From the NCBI GenBank assembly GCA_905221605.1, contig CAJNDS010001668.1, positions 1,106,276 to 1,170,275 on the forward strand: 64,000 nucleotides of DNA, read 5' to 3'. The notes beneath the pieces were generated by a model, which was not told the origin of the DNA, made no database searches, and saw nothing but the letters and a program-made list of their open reading frames with translations. Positions 1 to 12,314 of the stretch are shown here, one piece after another. A program made the translations under genes and the position numbers. Within the stretch, counting starts at the first letter, position 1, and each line of letters starts with the position of its first letter. The DNA is from Symbiodinium natans (taxonomy: Eukaryota; Sar; Dinophyceae; Suessiales; Symbiodiniaceae).

Positions 1-2
1 AG

Positions 3-1046
3 TACAGGAACAATCGGACCAAGGTTCGCTGGCAGTGCAAGCTGGGACACACCTGGGAGGCCGTGGGGTACAGTGTTTTGAACAAAGGGACCTGGTGCCC
101 CGAGTGCGCTCGCACAACGAGATCACGGTCAAACCGCACCTTGAGGGACTTGCAGGAGCATGCCGCTGCCCGTGGTGGCAAATGCTTGGCTACTGAATAT
201 GTGAGCTTGAGGGCGAAAGTGCGGTGGCGGTGCGAGAAAGGCCACACTTGGAGCGCGACATCACAAAGCGTCTTGAACCAAAAGACCTGGTGTCCGGCCT
301 GCGCTAAGCGTGCCCCTCTCGGCTTGGAGCGACTGCGGAGCCACGCTGCCCGGCTTGGTGGACACTGTCTTGCCGAGGACTACAAGAACAGCTACTCCAA
401 GGTGCGATGGAAGTGCAGCTATGGCCATGTATGGCGAGCCAAACCAAGAGATGTCTTCCACAAAGGCAGCTGGTGCCCCGAGTGCCAGAAGATCGGCCTG
501 GCACGTCTTCAGGCACACGCCACGTCGTTGGGTGGGAGGTGCCTGTGCAAGAAGTACAGCAACCGTAAAGCGAAGGTTCTTTGGGAATGCCAGCTTGGCC
601 ACAGGTGGAAAGCCAGCGCTAAGCACATCCTTCACCAGAAGACCTGGTGCCCCCAATGTGCAGTCAGTGTTTGGAAGACGGAAGCGGAGATCCGGAGCAT
701 TCTGGAAGCCATCTTCGCTCCTTCAATGTTTGAGTCGTCCTATCCTAAGTTTCTCGAAGGGTTGCAGTTGGACGGCTACTGCTCCGAGCTGTCCTTGGCT
801 TTCGAGTACCAGGGGGAGCAGCACTACGATCCTGACAACTACTTCCATTTCGGTAACCCTTCAAGCTTTGACAGTCAGCTGGAGAGGGACGACAGGAAGC
901 GACAACTTTGCGATGAGGCCGGCGTGCGGCTGGTGCTGGTGCCGTGTTTCGCCAACGACAAGCGCCTTTTCGTGCTCACGGCTCTGCTTCAGTGGTTCTC
1001 CATCTCTGACATCACGGCCCCCATGTTATCGCAAGCTAGCAGGTAG
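3..1046 (+). CDS. Zinc-ribbon repeat protein with nuclease-like C-terminus, 5' cut by window (copy 1)
   Basis: The reading frame is open from base 3, so the true start lies before the window. It shows one partial and three full repeats of about 52 residues. Each has the pattern W-x-C-x2-GH-x-W followed by WCPxC, the probable zinc-ribbon type often found in several copies. The last ~150 residues hold LDGYCSELSLAFEYQGEQHY and later RDDRKRQLC, which fits a PD-(D/E)XK / Vsr-like endonuclease core (D, then E-x-QG, then K). The likely role is a DNA-binding nuclease; substrate and pathway are unknown. It is closely similar to the gene at 38275-39876, and the similarity continues past the stop codon. 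No intron is evident. Confidence 0.7.
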   Translation, partial: YRNNRTKVRWQCKLGHTWEAVGYSVLNKGTWCPECARTTRSRSNRTLRDLQEHAAARGGKCLATEYVSLRAKVRWRCEKGHTWSATSQSVLNQKTWCPACAKRAPLGLERLRSHAARLGGHCLAEDYKNSYSKVRWKCSYGHVWRAKPRDVFHKGSWCPECQKIGLARLQAHATSLGGRCLCKKYSNRKAKVLWECQLGHRWKASAKHILHQKTWCPQCAVSVWKTEAEIRSILEAIFAPSMFESSYPKFLEGLQLDGYCSELSLAFEYQGEQHYDPDNYFHFGNPSSFDSQLERDDRKRQLCDEAGVRLVLVPCFANDKRLFVLTALLQWFSISDITAPMLSQASR

Positions 1047-1230
1047 CTGCTTCTCGTCTCCGCATCGCGATGAGGTTAGGACCCTGTTGCGGAGAGAGAC
1101 GCGGAGGTCGTGTCAGTGGTTGATCTTGGGCCAGGAACTTGCAAGCAATTCGGTGCTAGAATTCGCGGTGTAAATCGACTGCTGCAGACCTGCCAAATCT
1201 GTCCCTGTCTCTGGGCTCAGTAGGATTTTG
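1047..1230 (+). repeat. 3' flank shared with second zinc-ribbon gene copy
   Basis: Bases after the stop codon (for example CTTGCAAGCAATTCG, GACTGCTGCAGAC and TCCGTCCCTGTC-like words) recur after the second copy at about 39877-40110 with small indels. The duplicated unit therefore includes the 3' untranslated region, not just the coding sequence. Confidence 0.6.
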
Positions 1231-2689
1231 GAGGGTGCCTCGGAGCCCTGAGCCCCGAACCCTTATACCAGGACTGGAGCTTTCGGGATGGGCATTGGGT
1301 CAGTGGGGTCTCTAAGGGTTTAGGGATTCTCCGATTTGTTTCCTCTGAGGAACCTTTGTGGGTTCAACTTTCGGGCCTTGGTAGTCCTTAAGGGGGAAGT
1401 CTGGGAGCTGACGGGCGTGGAAAGTTTTGAGGGCTTTCGGGGCCGTTGATTTCATTCACCCCGTGGTGCGCTTGGTTAGGTTCTCGCATGAGCTGCTTGA
1501 AACCTAAAAGGCCTTGTTGTTCGTCTTTCCTAGGTTGCTGGGGGAACGAACATACAGTTTGGGGCATCTAAGTCAGGCCTTGAATTCAACCCTCAACCCT
1601 GAACCCGACCTACAGTAACATGTTAAACTTTAGCAATGAAGGTTCATTTCCCTAGGGGCTTGGGCTCTATGGTTTCTTTGAGAATGAAAGCGGAGAATCT
1701 TTAGCTCCAAAGACTCCACAAACGAACGACAGGTCTACCCAAGACTCGTCTGCATAGGCATCCCCCACTCCACCATTCCCTCGTTTTTCTTAGAGGCTAC
1801 CAAGCCCCCTCAAGAGGGGTACCCTTGTGATACTAATGGTTACTGGCCTATGAACCCTGACCTCGCTAAACCCGAAGAGCCCTGAGGAGCCTAACCCGAA
1901 GAACAGCAGACCCTACAACCCCAAACCGTGCGAATCCCTATACCTCCTAAGCCCACCTCAAACACTTTCAGCTCAACCCTAAAGCCTCTAGCCTACCCTA
2001 CCCTACCCTACCCTTCCTGTCAGGGCCTCCCTACCCTGCCCTACCCTAAACCTCCCCAAAAGGGAGCCCCTGAGAGCAGGAATCCTTTACGTCGAAAATC
2101 AGGTCGCTGCTGCGCCTGGGCTTGCAACCCCTTTGCCCGTATGAACGGCTCCCGAATATGATACGGGTGGCTGTCCAAATTGTGATCCCTTTTGGGGTAC
2201 CCTACATATAACAGGTGCCGGACTATAATAGTGATCCAAAAAGGGACCATAGTTTTGACAACCACCCATGTGGGTTTAAGGGGTTTAGGCATAATCAAAG
2301 GCGTCGAGGAATCAGACTTTCGGGCGGTCTTGGCTTTTCAGTCGGTGGGGGGGTTTGGGGTCGGGGGGGCTGGAGAGGCTTGTGGCTTAGGGGTCAGGGT
2401 TTGGGTGTAGCGTTTAGGCTTAGTCTCTTGAGTGCTTACACCGGGACATGCTTGGAAGGGTTCTGCATACAGTTAGTCCTACCTCTCAGCACCTCTGAAG
2501 GTTCGAGTAGGTTCATGGTTTGAGGTTTTAGGCCTTCCCGTTTCGGAGTTAGGGTCTGGGTTCCAAGGATCTGGGCTGGTAGCGAATCCTAAACCCAAAG
2601 TCCTAAACCCTCAAAGCCCAAAACCTACTTATTGCAACCCCAGTCATACATACCCTAAACCTTAAACCCGAAGCCCTAAACCCGCGCGA
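1231..2689. other. Non-coding, degenerate telomere-like repeats
   Basis: Mostly degenerate CCCTAAA/TTTAGGG-like words in both orientations, with a short CCCTA run near 1996-2046. I see no convincing gene; reading frames here are low-complexity. Confidence 0.5.
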
Positions 2690-2758
2690 GTGTCTCCAAG
2701 GCAGACGCTTGGCGAGTTGGAGTCGCCGCCCAGCGCGCTCCGCACCGCCAACGGCCAG
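2690..2758 (+). CDS. Candidate host exon
   Basis: A GC-rich unique block between telomere-like repeats. One frame reads QTLGELESPPSALRTANGQ and stops at CAG followed by GTGGGT, a plausible donor. Product not recognised; the acceptor is uncertain. Confidence 0.3.
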
Positions 2759-3240
2759 GTGGGTCGTCGAAGTGGTGGGTGTTTAAGGGCGTTTTGTTTG
2801 GGTGTCCTTGTGGCGTTTAGAAGGCTGCAGGGCGAAACCCCAAACCCCAAACCCTATAGACCGAAAAGAAACTGAGAGTTTAGAGCTGTCTGGCGGGCCG
2901 GCTTATGGTGGTCCTTATTCTAAGTGAATCTTACTATGTGACATTTTATATAAGGGGGTCCAAACCCTAAACCCTAAACCCGAGGTATCTTTCAGTTTGG
3001 GTTTGTGAGTTTCACGTGCCTTAATTGCACCTTAAGCCCTCAATCTTCAACCCTAAATACCCCAAGCACCCCGAAGACTCGGAACACCCCGAATACACCC
3101 TAAATACCCTTAACGCCCTTGAAACCCTAAACCCCCCTGAATCCCCGAACCATACACCAAAAGTACCCGTAGTGCCCCTTGAAACCCTAAACCCCCCTAA
3201 ACTTTCCGAAACCCCCCTAGACCCCACGCCCAAAACCACT

Positions 3241-3560
3241 CTGTCATATATATATATATATACATATGTATATAATATATATATATAATATACATGTTAA
3301 TGACGTTGTGGGCAAGGCCATATAAATCGTGGGCGAGGTTCAGTGGCTCACTCATGACCTTGCCCACTAAATGTATGACCTTGCCCGCTAAATGTATGAC
3401 CTTGCCCGCTAAATTTATGACCTTGCCCGCTAAATGAATAACCCGGGCAAGGTCATACATGTAGCGGCCAAGGCCATATATTTAGCGGGCAAGGTCATAT
3501 GTTTAGCGGGCAAGGGCACATAGTTTGCGGGCAAGGTCATATATAGCCACTGGCTGGCAT
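3241..3560. repeat. Foldback repeat: inverted arrays of a ~20-bp unit
   Basis: An AT dinucleotide tract (about 3245-3290) is followed by tandem copies of ATGACCTTGCCCGCTAAAT. The orientation flips around CCCGGG at about 3440, and the reverse-complement copies continue to about 3545. CAGTGGCT near 3340 pairs with AGCCACTG near 3548. The block could fold into one long hairpin and may be a MITE-like element. No coding potential. Confidence 0.6.
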
Positions 3561-3907
3561 GAGGGTTGAAGAGCCCTGGGATTTCGGGTTCAAGGAACAT
3601 AGGGTTCAGGGCCTCGGGTTTGGGGTGCAGGGCTTAGGGTTCTAAGGTTACTAAGGTTAGGGTTTAAGGTTCAGGTACGAGTGCTCAGGGTCTAATTGGG
3701 GCTAAGAGTTTGGGTTGCGTGTGAAACTTCTGTTATCTTAATTTAATGGTATGGGATTCTCTGGGTGAGTGGGTACTTTTCGGGCGCTTGACAAGGTGGT
3801 AACCTAGTGAATGCTTGAACTTTGAGATGCTGAATCCTAAACCCTAAATCCTAAACCCGAAGCCCTGGCCCCCCCACCCCCCCCTCCCCCCCCAAACCCC
3901 CTCCAAG

Positions 3908-3965
3908 CGACCCGCAGCTGGTGGCCACCGCCACCTTCAAGAGCCGGAGCATGGCCGAGAAGGCG
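3908..3965 (+). CDS. Candidate host exon
   Basis: Codes DPQLVATATFKSRSMAEKA in one frame with strong third-position GC. It is preceded by AAG and followed by GTGAGA, a good donor. Flanks are poly-C/telomere-like repeats. Product not recognised. Confidence 0.45.
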
Positions 3966-4019
3966 GTGAGAACGCTGCTGCTCGGGTGCACGAAGCGGCT
4001 TGTGGGGCGCTTTGAGGGT

Positions 4020-6426
4020 TTAGGGTGTTTTAGGGTTTAGGGTTGGGGGTTTAGGGTTTGCTGCTCGGGTGCACGAGAAGTAGTGGGTGGGGGGGGGGGG
4101 GGGGGCTTTTGTTGGGTGCTTCAGGGGCGTTTGGGGTGTTTAGGGTAGACCCGTTTTTGGCCAGCACCAGCTGACGCTGCAAGCACAGGAAAGGAAAGGA
4201 AAGGAAAGGAAAGGAAAGGTGAGGGGTTTGGCGGGTATGGGGCTTAAGGTTTAGGATTTTTAATTTTGGCTTACTTAGCCAGCACTTGAACTTAAAAACT
4301 TTTGGGTTCCTTGTTTAGAAAGAATAATGAAGCTTAGCCTTCTTTCTCTTGGTTGGTGGAGAAGTAAGGTGGGGAGCTTTTTGGGGTTTGGGGCTTCTAG
4401 GGCTTCTAGGGTTTGGGTTAGGGTTTAGTTTTGTGGTGTTGGGTTAAAGGTAGGGCCCATATGTAACCCGCGTAAGGAAATAACAGAGGTACACGTCCCC
4501 AACTAAAAATGCCTATGGCCACCGCACTTACAACCATCCCTACAGCTTCCCACGAACCTCCAAGTAGGACGCGCCTTGGGTTATAGAGGCAAGCGATTGT
4601 CGGAGCGTTGATAGAAAGTTCGCGCAAACCTACACTTCCTCTGGTTCTCAGCAGGGAGAAGTGCGGTCATCGAGAGGTCTCAGGGTAGCTGCAAGTGCAT
4701 CTGGGTATGAGCTTATAGTCCTACTGATGTCTGCCTGCCCATGAACCTTCAAGTCATGAGGTCTCAAGGAATCCCCAAATCCTAAGCCTGAAAAACCTAG
4801 ATCCACTGAGGGTACGAGGCTGAATGTTGAAGCCTCATGGCTCAACTACGCCCCTAACCCGTAAACCCTAACAGCCATTTACGAGACAGAGGGTCGGGAT
4901 GTACCCCCTTATATGAACAGTCCTTACTAGTCAGTATACTAAGGGAACTATAGTCCCTATAAAGGAGCTCTTAGGGCGGAAGTCTTGAGGGAAGAGCCCT
5001 GGCCCAGGCATGGCGTGGACAATCGAACCGAAGCCGCATCTCGACCTGGAACTTACTTGGGGCTTTCTTGGGGATTTAGAGTTCAGGGTTTAGGGTTGGG
5101 GTTTAGGGGGCTTTCGCTAGGGTCTTGGGGAATGGGGTATGTGATGCCCCCCGCCCCCCCTCCACTTTAGCGTTTCGGGTCTAGTTGTACGTTTACGGCC
5201 TCCTCCCCCCGCAGCCCCTTCCCCCCCCCCTCCTACTTCTCGGGATCTTATGGCCTGAGGGGTGCAAGCCTTGATCCTGAACCCTAAAACCAGAAGACCC
5301 CGCCCCGAGGCCCGAAACTTCACACCCTGAACCCCCCCAACCTTCTAAGACGCTCAAAATCCCGCTTCGGAACCAGCAAGACAGCTCAAGTCCCAGGTTT
5401 CTGGGGGTGGCTTAGTCAAGGTTTGGTAGCGTTTGAGGTCCAGGGCTTTAGGGCCCTGTGGGTTTTTAGGGCTTCGTAGGGTCTAGGGCTTTCGGGGGTG
5501 AGCCGAGGAGAAACGGCGCATGGGCTACACAGAGGCCCAATTTCACAGGGGAGCGGGATAAGAGAGGGTGGGTTCACCTTTGGTCACTTCTTCCTGAATG
5601 CTTGAGGCAGCGCGCGATCTTACAACCCTGTAGCTTGTCATTGGGCTTCCGATCTTTATTTTGGGAGGGCTCTGCACAAGAAGGCACGGAAGGTAGGACT
5701 GAGGCCGCAGGGTACGACTGTTCGAGCCGATCAAGTCCTAAGCCGTTCATCAAATGCTGTAAGCTATATGCGCGCAAATTGTAGTAGGCACCCGCTCAGT
5801 GTTTTCTGTGGAGGTTTCTGCAAACCTTCACCCTCACCCTAACCCCAGTTAGTCCTGAACCTGACCCTCACCCAAACCCTCCGAACCCTAGTAAGCCTGG
5901 CCGAACCCTAACCGCAACCCTAACACTAACCCCATCCCTCACCCAAACCCTAACCCTAACCCCTAACTCTCCTCCCTAATTCACTACGCCAGAAGCGGCA
6001 CAGCATGACAAGTGGCCTTGAAGGCGCGAGATATAGACCGTTTCGCCGTCTACTTGCTCGCTGAAGGTGGGTGCTTGTTGGGGCGGGGAGTCAGCTTTTA
6101 AGGGTTAGGCCTAGACTCTCACAGATCAGGGTTCTAAGGCTTTAAGACTTGCAGGTTGTTCCATCGCTGTGAAGCCACTTTTTTGCACACAGCGCAAGAT
6201 CAATTCAAGACCGTATCGTGAGCAGAGCTCACACTGACCATCTTAAGACAAGAATCAAAACCCACTACCAACAGAATGATGGATAAATATCACAGCATCA
6301 GAATATATGAACGTCATGAGAGAATATCATTTTCCAACACTTTTTATCACTCTGTGACCGCTCCAGGCACCGAGGCGCGAGCGCCCTCTGCAACACTGCA
6401 ACATGCAAATCCCTTTTTTTAAATGC
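4020..6426. other. Non-coding, telomere-like repeats and simple repeats
   Basis: Degenerate TTTAGGG/CCCTAAA sequence with a poly-G run near 4088-4104, a (GGAAA)n run at about 4190-4219, and CCCTAACCC-rich text at 5820-5970. I can support no gene here. Confidence 0.45.
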
Positions 6427-6486
6427 TGAGGGTTTAGGGTTTAGGGTTTAGGGTTTTGGGTTTAGGGTTTAGGGTTTAGGGTTTAG
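6427..6486 (+). repeat. TTTAGGG telomere-type array
   Basis: Nearly perfect tandem GGGTTTA units, interstitial, with unique sequence on both sides. Confidence 0.8.
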
Positions 6487-6670
6487 TTAGGGTTGTTGGT
6501 GGGTCATTGCCACCTTTTCGCAACGCGGAGCGATGCAAGCCTCCAAAGGGCAAGGGACCGAGGCCCGAAGGCGGGAATGTGCACAGCATGTGGGCGAGAG
6601 GGCGTGGGCTTGGCAAAAGCAGGGTGCTGTCTGCGATGTCTGGGATACCAACCCTAAACCCTCTTGACAG

Positions 6671-6785
6671 CTTCGGGCCCCCAAATGTGCTCAAGAGCAT
6701 GATGGGCACGCGAGAATACCTGCGCGGCGCTGCGGGTCCCAGCGATCAAAAATCTCCGAACTCCCGGTGTGGGCACGAAGTGCAG
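6671..6785 (+). CDS. Candidate host exon
   Basis: After TTGACAG the frame reads FGPPNVLKSMMGTREYLRG and continues to CAG followed by GTTAGG. Composition is coding-like compared with the repeats around it. A second frame is also open, so the choice of frame is not certain. Confidence 0.35.
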
Positions 6786-7626
6786 GTTAGGGAACGGGAA
6801 GCCAAAAAACGGGACCCCGGATTAAAGCGACCCTCGTGAAGGATGCATGGTTCAAGCTAAGACCGGCCTCAGGAAAGTTGGAAGATGCTACCGTTGCAAC
6901 AGCAGTTGAAAAAACCGGGAGAACCAAGAAGCAAACTTACACCAGGTTCTGCAGCCACGCCCTTGCAGCTCGAGGAGGAGTACGATCCGGAGGCGCCCGC
7001 AAGCGGGGTTTAAGGGTTTGAGGGTTAAGGGTTTAGAGTTTTGGTGTTTAAGGGTTTAGGGTTTAAGGATTTAGGGTCAAGGGTTAAAGGAGTTCGGGTT
7101 TAGGGTTTAGATGTTTTTCCCCTACTTTGGGGCTGATGACCTTAAGGGATGTAGGGAGCTAGGATCCTCGCGTGGGCCTCAGGAGGGGTGCCCTAGCAGG
7201 ATTCGGGCGTCCCTTTTTCAAGTGCGGTTGTTGGGATCTTTGGTGGGGTCATGCACACCTAGGGGTTTCTGATGCGTTTCGGTGTTTTGGGGGGATGACG
7301 GTTTGTTGTGTGCACAAGAGCTGCAGCTTTCACGGTGCATAATCCACGGCGAAGCATCATGCAGAAACTGACCATCGGCCGCAAGCTAACATTTGTTGTC
7401 CAGAAAAGAAACGAAGTCCCCAAGCCCGAAACCCTAAACGCCAAGCCTGAGACTCTAAGCCCCAACTCTAAACCCCAAACTCTAAACTCTAAAACCCAAA
7501 CTTTCAACCCCAAGCCCCAAACCCCAAAAGCCCCAAACCCAAAAAGCCCCAAACCCCAAAAAGCCCCAAACCCCAAAAAGTCCCAAAAAGCCCCAAGAAG
7601 CCAACCCCAAACCTCGCGTTTGCCAG

Positions 7627-7674
7627 GCGGGCACTGCCGGCGACGAGGAGCTGCACCTGCTCTGCGTCGACGAG
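7627..7674 (+). CDS. Candidate host exon (48 nt)
   Basis: Exactly 16 codons (AGTAGDEELHLLCVDE) between TGCCAG and GTCCCT. Strong GC third-position bias and repeat-filled flanks support a short exon. Product unknown. Confidence 0.45.
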
Positions 7675-9256
7675 GTCCCTTGGGATGGACCCCTCTACAC
7701 TGTTGGGATACTCTAATCTCTACAAAACTAAAAGCGTACACTTTTTGGGGGGGCTTGTGCACTCAGCAACTGAGATTCGATCGCATCCTTACCTGAGGCA
7801 CTTCCCAGAACTGGCTGATTTTGAGTAGGGAATGAGAGAATAGGGTACCCTAATGCCCTATATGCCCTTAAGGGAGTCTATAGGGTACCTCATTCCCTCC
7901 TGCCCTGCGAAGAACCAGGGGTTTTTGAGGGGTTCAGACCCAGAATCGTCCCCCGAGCAATTCCCTGTTCACTGCTCCAAGGTGCGCCTCCTCAACGAAG
8001 CCGCCTGGGGCCTGAGCTTTGTGCGGGCTGCTGGGCGGGGAGGGGCGGGGGGGAGGGGGAGGAGCCTTTGGGCCTACACTGATTCCAGTAGACTCGACTT
8101 GCGGGCTAGAGTTTCCTATCTTGGGAGTATAGCAGCCTCTTGTTTTGGGTAACTCGGCGTTTAAGGTAGGGTTTGGAGGAATGCGAATGCCTAAATAGTT
8201 GCCCATATGAAGCTCCGGCTCTGCGCCGTTTTGAAGCACCTGACCAAAAGCCAGCGAGGCGAGCGACTGCCGGGAGGTCTTTCTCCGGGATATGCCCATT
8301 GAGGACCTTAGGGGTTGGGATTTGCACGGTTTCGGGGCTTGAGGATCCCTAAACCTAAACCTACTTGAATCGGGTCCCTTATGTGCCTTGAGGGGAGAGG
8401 GGGGGGCAGGAGGAAAGGGCAGAAGGGCGGGAGGAAAAGACGGAGAAAGGCGTCTCATTGTTCAGGCTGGGTGGCAACGGAAGTTAGTCGTGCATAAAGC
8501 TCTGTTCTATTGAACGGGTTTAGGATTGAGGAGTTGGGAATTTTGGGGGTCAGCGTCCTCATGAAAGTCTCTGTCGCTTAGAGAAGCCCTGTTTTCGGGC
8601 CTGGGCCTACAATCCGAAATCTCTGAATCCACAATCTCAGGGAGGCCCCAGCATCCCATGACAGAACGGTTCGGAACGTTTGTGCCTAAAAACACGGCAG
8701 GCATAGTGAAGTACACATACCAAATACTATAAAGTTACTACCAGTTCTAGCAAACCCCCGCCCCTCCCGAGTTTAGCTACCAATCAACCTACAGGTTTTT
8801 CACCCACTACCCGAAAAGAAGCCTGAACCCTCCTTGGACACCTCCGTCGTCTCCTGAGCTGCCAAGTGGCTGAAAGCTTTCCCACGAGCTTCGTAGATAG
8901 CCATGAGGGCTTGGGCTTGAGGGCTCAGGGTTCTTTGGAGCCTTTCTGGTTCTATCATTCTATAAAGCCCTACAAGGTCCCATACTACTCCTCGTGGATT
9001 TCGTGTTCTGGGTTGACGACATCGGCTGTGGTTCCAGAGCCGGCCGCAGTACCCTCTTCCTATAAGTTACATGTGATGCGACTATGAGGGTGATGAATTC
9101 TTGTGTTGCGGTGGACCGATGGGCTTATGATGGTGTAGTCCTTAAGGCTTAGGTTAGTCTCCCGGCCCGTAAACCCTAAACCCCCAACCCGAAACCCCAA
9201 ACCCTCAACCCTAACCTAAGTCAAGTCTTTGGATCCCCACCCCCCACCCCTTCAAC

Positions 9257-9309
9257 ATGGCGCTGCTGGTCATCGACACGCGCGAGCCGAAGCAATCCTC
9301 CGGGCAGGG
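9257..9309 (+). CDS. Candidate host exon, possibly first exon
   Basis: ATG-led frame reading MALLVIDTREPKQSSGQ, then GTGCCT as a possible donor. It may be an initiator exon or an internal one starting upstream. Confidence 0.3.
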
Positions 9310-10178
9310 GTGCCTCGCGGCATTGGGGGGTTGGATTTAGGGATTTAGGGGTGGAGGATTTAGGAACTTGAAGGCATCCTAGGGCTTCTGGGTTTTAAGT
9401 GTCGGGTTTTAGGGTTAAGGGCAGTGGCCGTTCTCTCATCGGCTACGTGAGAACCGAGCTACCCCAAAAAGCAAAGTCTGAATGAGAAAGTTGACCAAAC
9501 AACCCTAAACCCCCTAAGCCCCCCTCAACCAAAAACGCTTAACTTGAAATTAAGGGCCCTTCAAGGGTGCAACCTTGAGGGCACGAGCTTAGACCCTGCT
9601 ACAACTTTGGCAAAGGATGGAGATACAGCTGCAGCTTCCCGCGCCCCTGCATGGAGAGATTCAGCACCTCGGCTCAGCCATGGGGTTTGGGGCTTCGGGT
9701 TTAGGGTCCAGGGTCCAGGGTTTAGGGTTTAGGGTTTTTGGGGTTAGGGTTTAGGGTTCACTTAGTAAACTGGCCACGTCCGTCAAGACCTTTTTGGGGA
9801 TGGGTTGAGGGAAATCTCTCAGTAGAAACGCCTGATGAAGTTCTGCAGCAGGTTTAGGGCTTCGACCCCCGCACTCTCTGGGTTTTGGGTCTAGGGTGTT
9901 TTCCCGCCTGTTGGTGGCTCCAGTGTGCTGCGCCAGGCAGCTCCAAACCTCTAGCCTGCAAAAGGTGTCCAAGACGGAATACACCGATTCTATATTCTAG
10001 AAAATTCGATGGCAATATAGATATTGTAACAGAGCAATATAGCAGCGTTAGCAATCGAGAAATACAGTCATATAGCAATGTGGTAACATACAGCAAGATG
10101 GTAGTATGGCATTTTAGCAATATAAGGATCTAGCGTCAGTAAATACTACAACCCCAACACTTCTGCCTGGCCCCATAG

Positions 10179-10236
10179 GATGCTACGGCAGCGAGATGAA
10201 GAAGTTCGTCTCCAGTTAGAGAAGCTGCTGCAAAAG
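10179..10236 (+). CDS. Candidate host exon
   Basis: Between CCATAG and GTGCCC one frame reads MLRQRDEEVRLQLEKLLQK, helical and charged. Phase 1 at its 5' end. Product unknown. Confidence 0.4.
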
Positions 10237-11738
10237 GTGCCCCGTCTCGCAAGCCCCCAAACCGTAAAGCCTAAACCCTAAGTGTGCCCCGTGGGCTTTT
10301 GGGTTTGTTTTTGTGTTTTTAGGGCTTTCAGAGTTATGGCTGTGCGCCGCGTTCTGTTGTGCATGTGCGTTCCCGCGTGTACAGCCGGTTGCCTCCTCCT
10401 GACTCCTAGAACATGTAACGCCTGAATCCTACACTCCCAACCCGGCATCCTTCAATGGAACCCTATATCCTGAGTTTAGGGTTTTGGGTTTAGGGTTTAG
10501 GGTTTAGGGTCTGAACCTTAGATCCTGAACCCTCATGAGATCCTGAGTAGGCTACAGATTTTTTAGGCTTTTTGGGGCTTAGTTGCAAGCAGGGGCGTAA
10601 GCACCCAAGCAAGTTTAGAACCAACCCCCTGAATCTTTGCAGAATTTTGGGGTGCGTCGTGCTTCTCAGGGTAAGGTGCCTTTAGCCCCAAACCCTAGAT
10701 GTCTTAACCCTGAACCCTAAACCATGTCAGGTCTTAAACCCTACCTCCATTTGGGCTCTTCGAGCTCAGAGACCCTACTGTGCATCCGAAGCCCCAAGTT
10801 CAGATGAATCCGAGTGCCGGACCTGCCCGAGGTTGGGCCGAAGCTGAAGAAGGAGCTTGGCCTGGAATGTTCGGGTTTAGGGCCCTAAGAAGTTTTGGGT
10901 TTAGGGTAGTTACAGGTGCATGGTTTCCCCATCTTACGAGAGACTGATAAACCCTTTTCTGCTCGTAGGAGGCTTTTGATTGACTTAGACCTGTAAATGT
11001 CCTGTACTGCGGGGTTGAGGGCGCAGCCTTAGTTCATCCCGAAACCCTAAAGCTCTGGGGCGGGGGGGGTGGGAAGTTTGGGATTTGGGTAACTCTGGGT
11101 GGGGCGGGGACTCTTGCGGCGCGTGCGTATGCATAGGCCTGGGTTGCACTTGTGCTGTTGATATGCTTCTTGCTAGGACTGTCTGCATTAGTGTTCCTGG
11201 ATGTTCCGGGTTGCGTGTGAACAAGGTACACCATCTTGGACCCGAAGCCCTAAACCTTGTCGTTATTGAAAGAGCGCTTCGAGCTTCCGCACGCATGGCC
11301 GTTTATTGCATTCCAACAGCAACCGCATTTCAGAACATTGCGGGGATTCGGTTTCAGGTCTTCGGGTTTGAGGCGTAAGGCTGAGGGCTTGGGGCTTAGG
11401 GCTGGGGGAGGGGTTTAGGAATCCTAAACCCTAAGCCCGAAGCCCCAAACCCGGTTCATTGGAGGGTCAGAGAGGTTGCGTTGCTGTTGTCTTAGCGGTC
11501 CATCTTCGGCCAGCCCCGGCCCTCGCCCTAAACCCCAACCCCTAACCCCCCCCCCCCCCGCTTGAGCAGTTGTTCTCCATAAGGCCCTCTCTGGTTTTGT
11601 TGATTTCGTCGGGCCACTGTCTCTCTCCCTAAGCCCTAAACTCTAGACTCTAAACCCTAAAGCCCCAAACCCCAAAAAACCCTAAACCCGAACCCTTCCT
11701 TAGAAAACCACTCTTATTCCGTGGGGTCCCAACATAAG

Positions 11739-11842
11739 AGGCGTCTCACTGAGGCCAACGGTTCTTCGGAAGCTGCTGGGGCGCTTGTGGATGAGGCGGA
11801 AGCAGAGCTGTCAGGCTCGGGGACTGCCCTCCTCCCAGACTT
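11739..11842 (+). CDS. Candidate host exon
   Basis: After ATAAG the frame encodes an acidic, alanine-rich segment ending ALLPDL. It is followed directly by GTTTAGGG, so the telomere-like repeat itself would supply the donor. Product unknown. Confidence 0.35.
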
Positions 11843-11880
11843 GTTTAGGGTTTAGGGTTTAGGGTTTAGGGTTTAGGGTG
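11843..11880 (+). repeat. TTTAGGG array
   Basis: About five perfect GGGTTTA units immediately after the exon candidate. Confidence 0.75.
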
Positions 11881-12232
11881 GAGGTTTTTGTTGCAATACA
11901 TGCCAAGAACCTGAGCAGGGGAGTACTTCGAACCTTATTTTGGGGTACGTAGAGTATTATTAGAGGCACTGATATTCTTTTAGGGCTACTTCGAACCCTA
12001 TTGAGAACCGCCCATGAAGCTTCAAGCACTTCAAGGCGGAGAGTTAAAGTAGAGCCTGTAAGGATTCGGTTTAAAACAGCCCCAAGCCCCTAAAAGCCCT
12101 AAGCTGAAAGCCCTTAAGCCCTGCTCAGATCCAGAACTAACCTCCCCACCAAACCCCTGGACCTAAAGCCCTGACCCACCCTAAACCCTAAACCCGAAAC
12201 CCTAAGCCCTAAGCCCTAAACCCTTCCTGCAG

Positions 12233-12314
12233 GCGACACGCCCGCCTGCGATGCCTGGCCCAGGGCGCGGCACCTGCGCCTGGAAACGCCCTCCGGGCGT
12301 CTCGAGGCGCGGGG
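12233..12314 (+). CDS. Candidate host exon
   Basis: Starts after CTGCAG. The frame DTPACDAWPRARHLRLETP has strong GC third positions and runs to GTTTCGGG. Product unknown. Confidence 0.35.
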
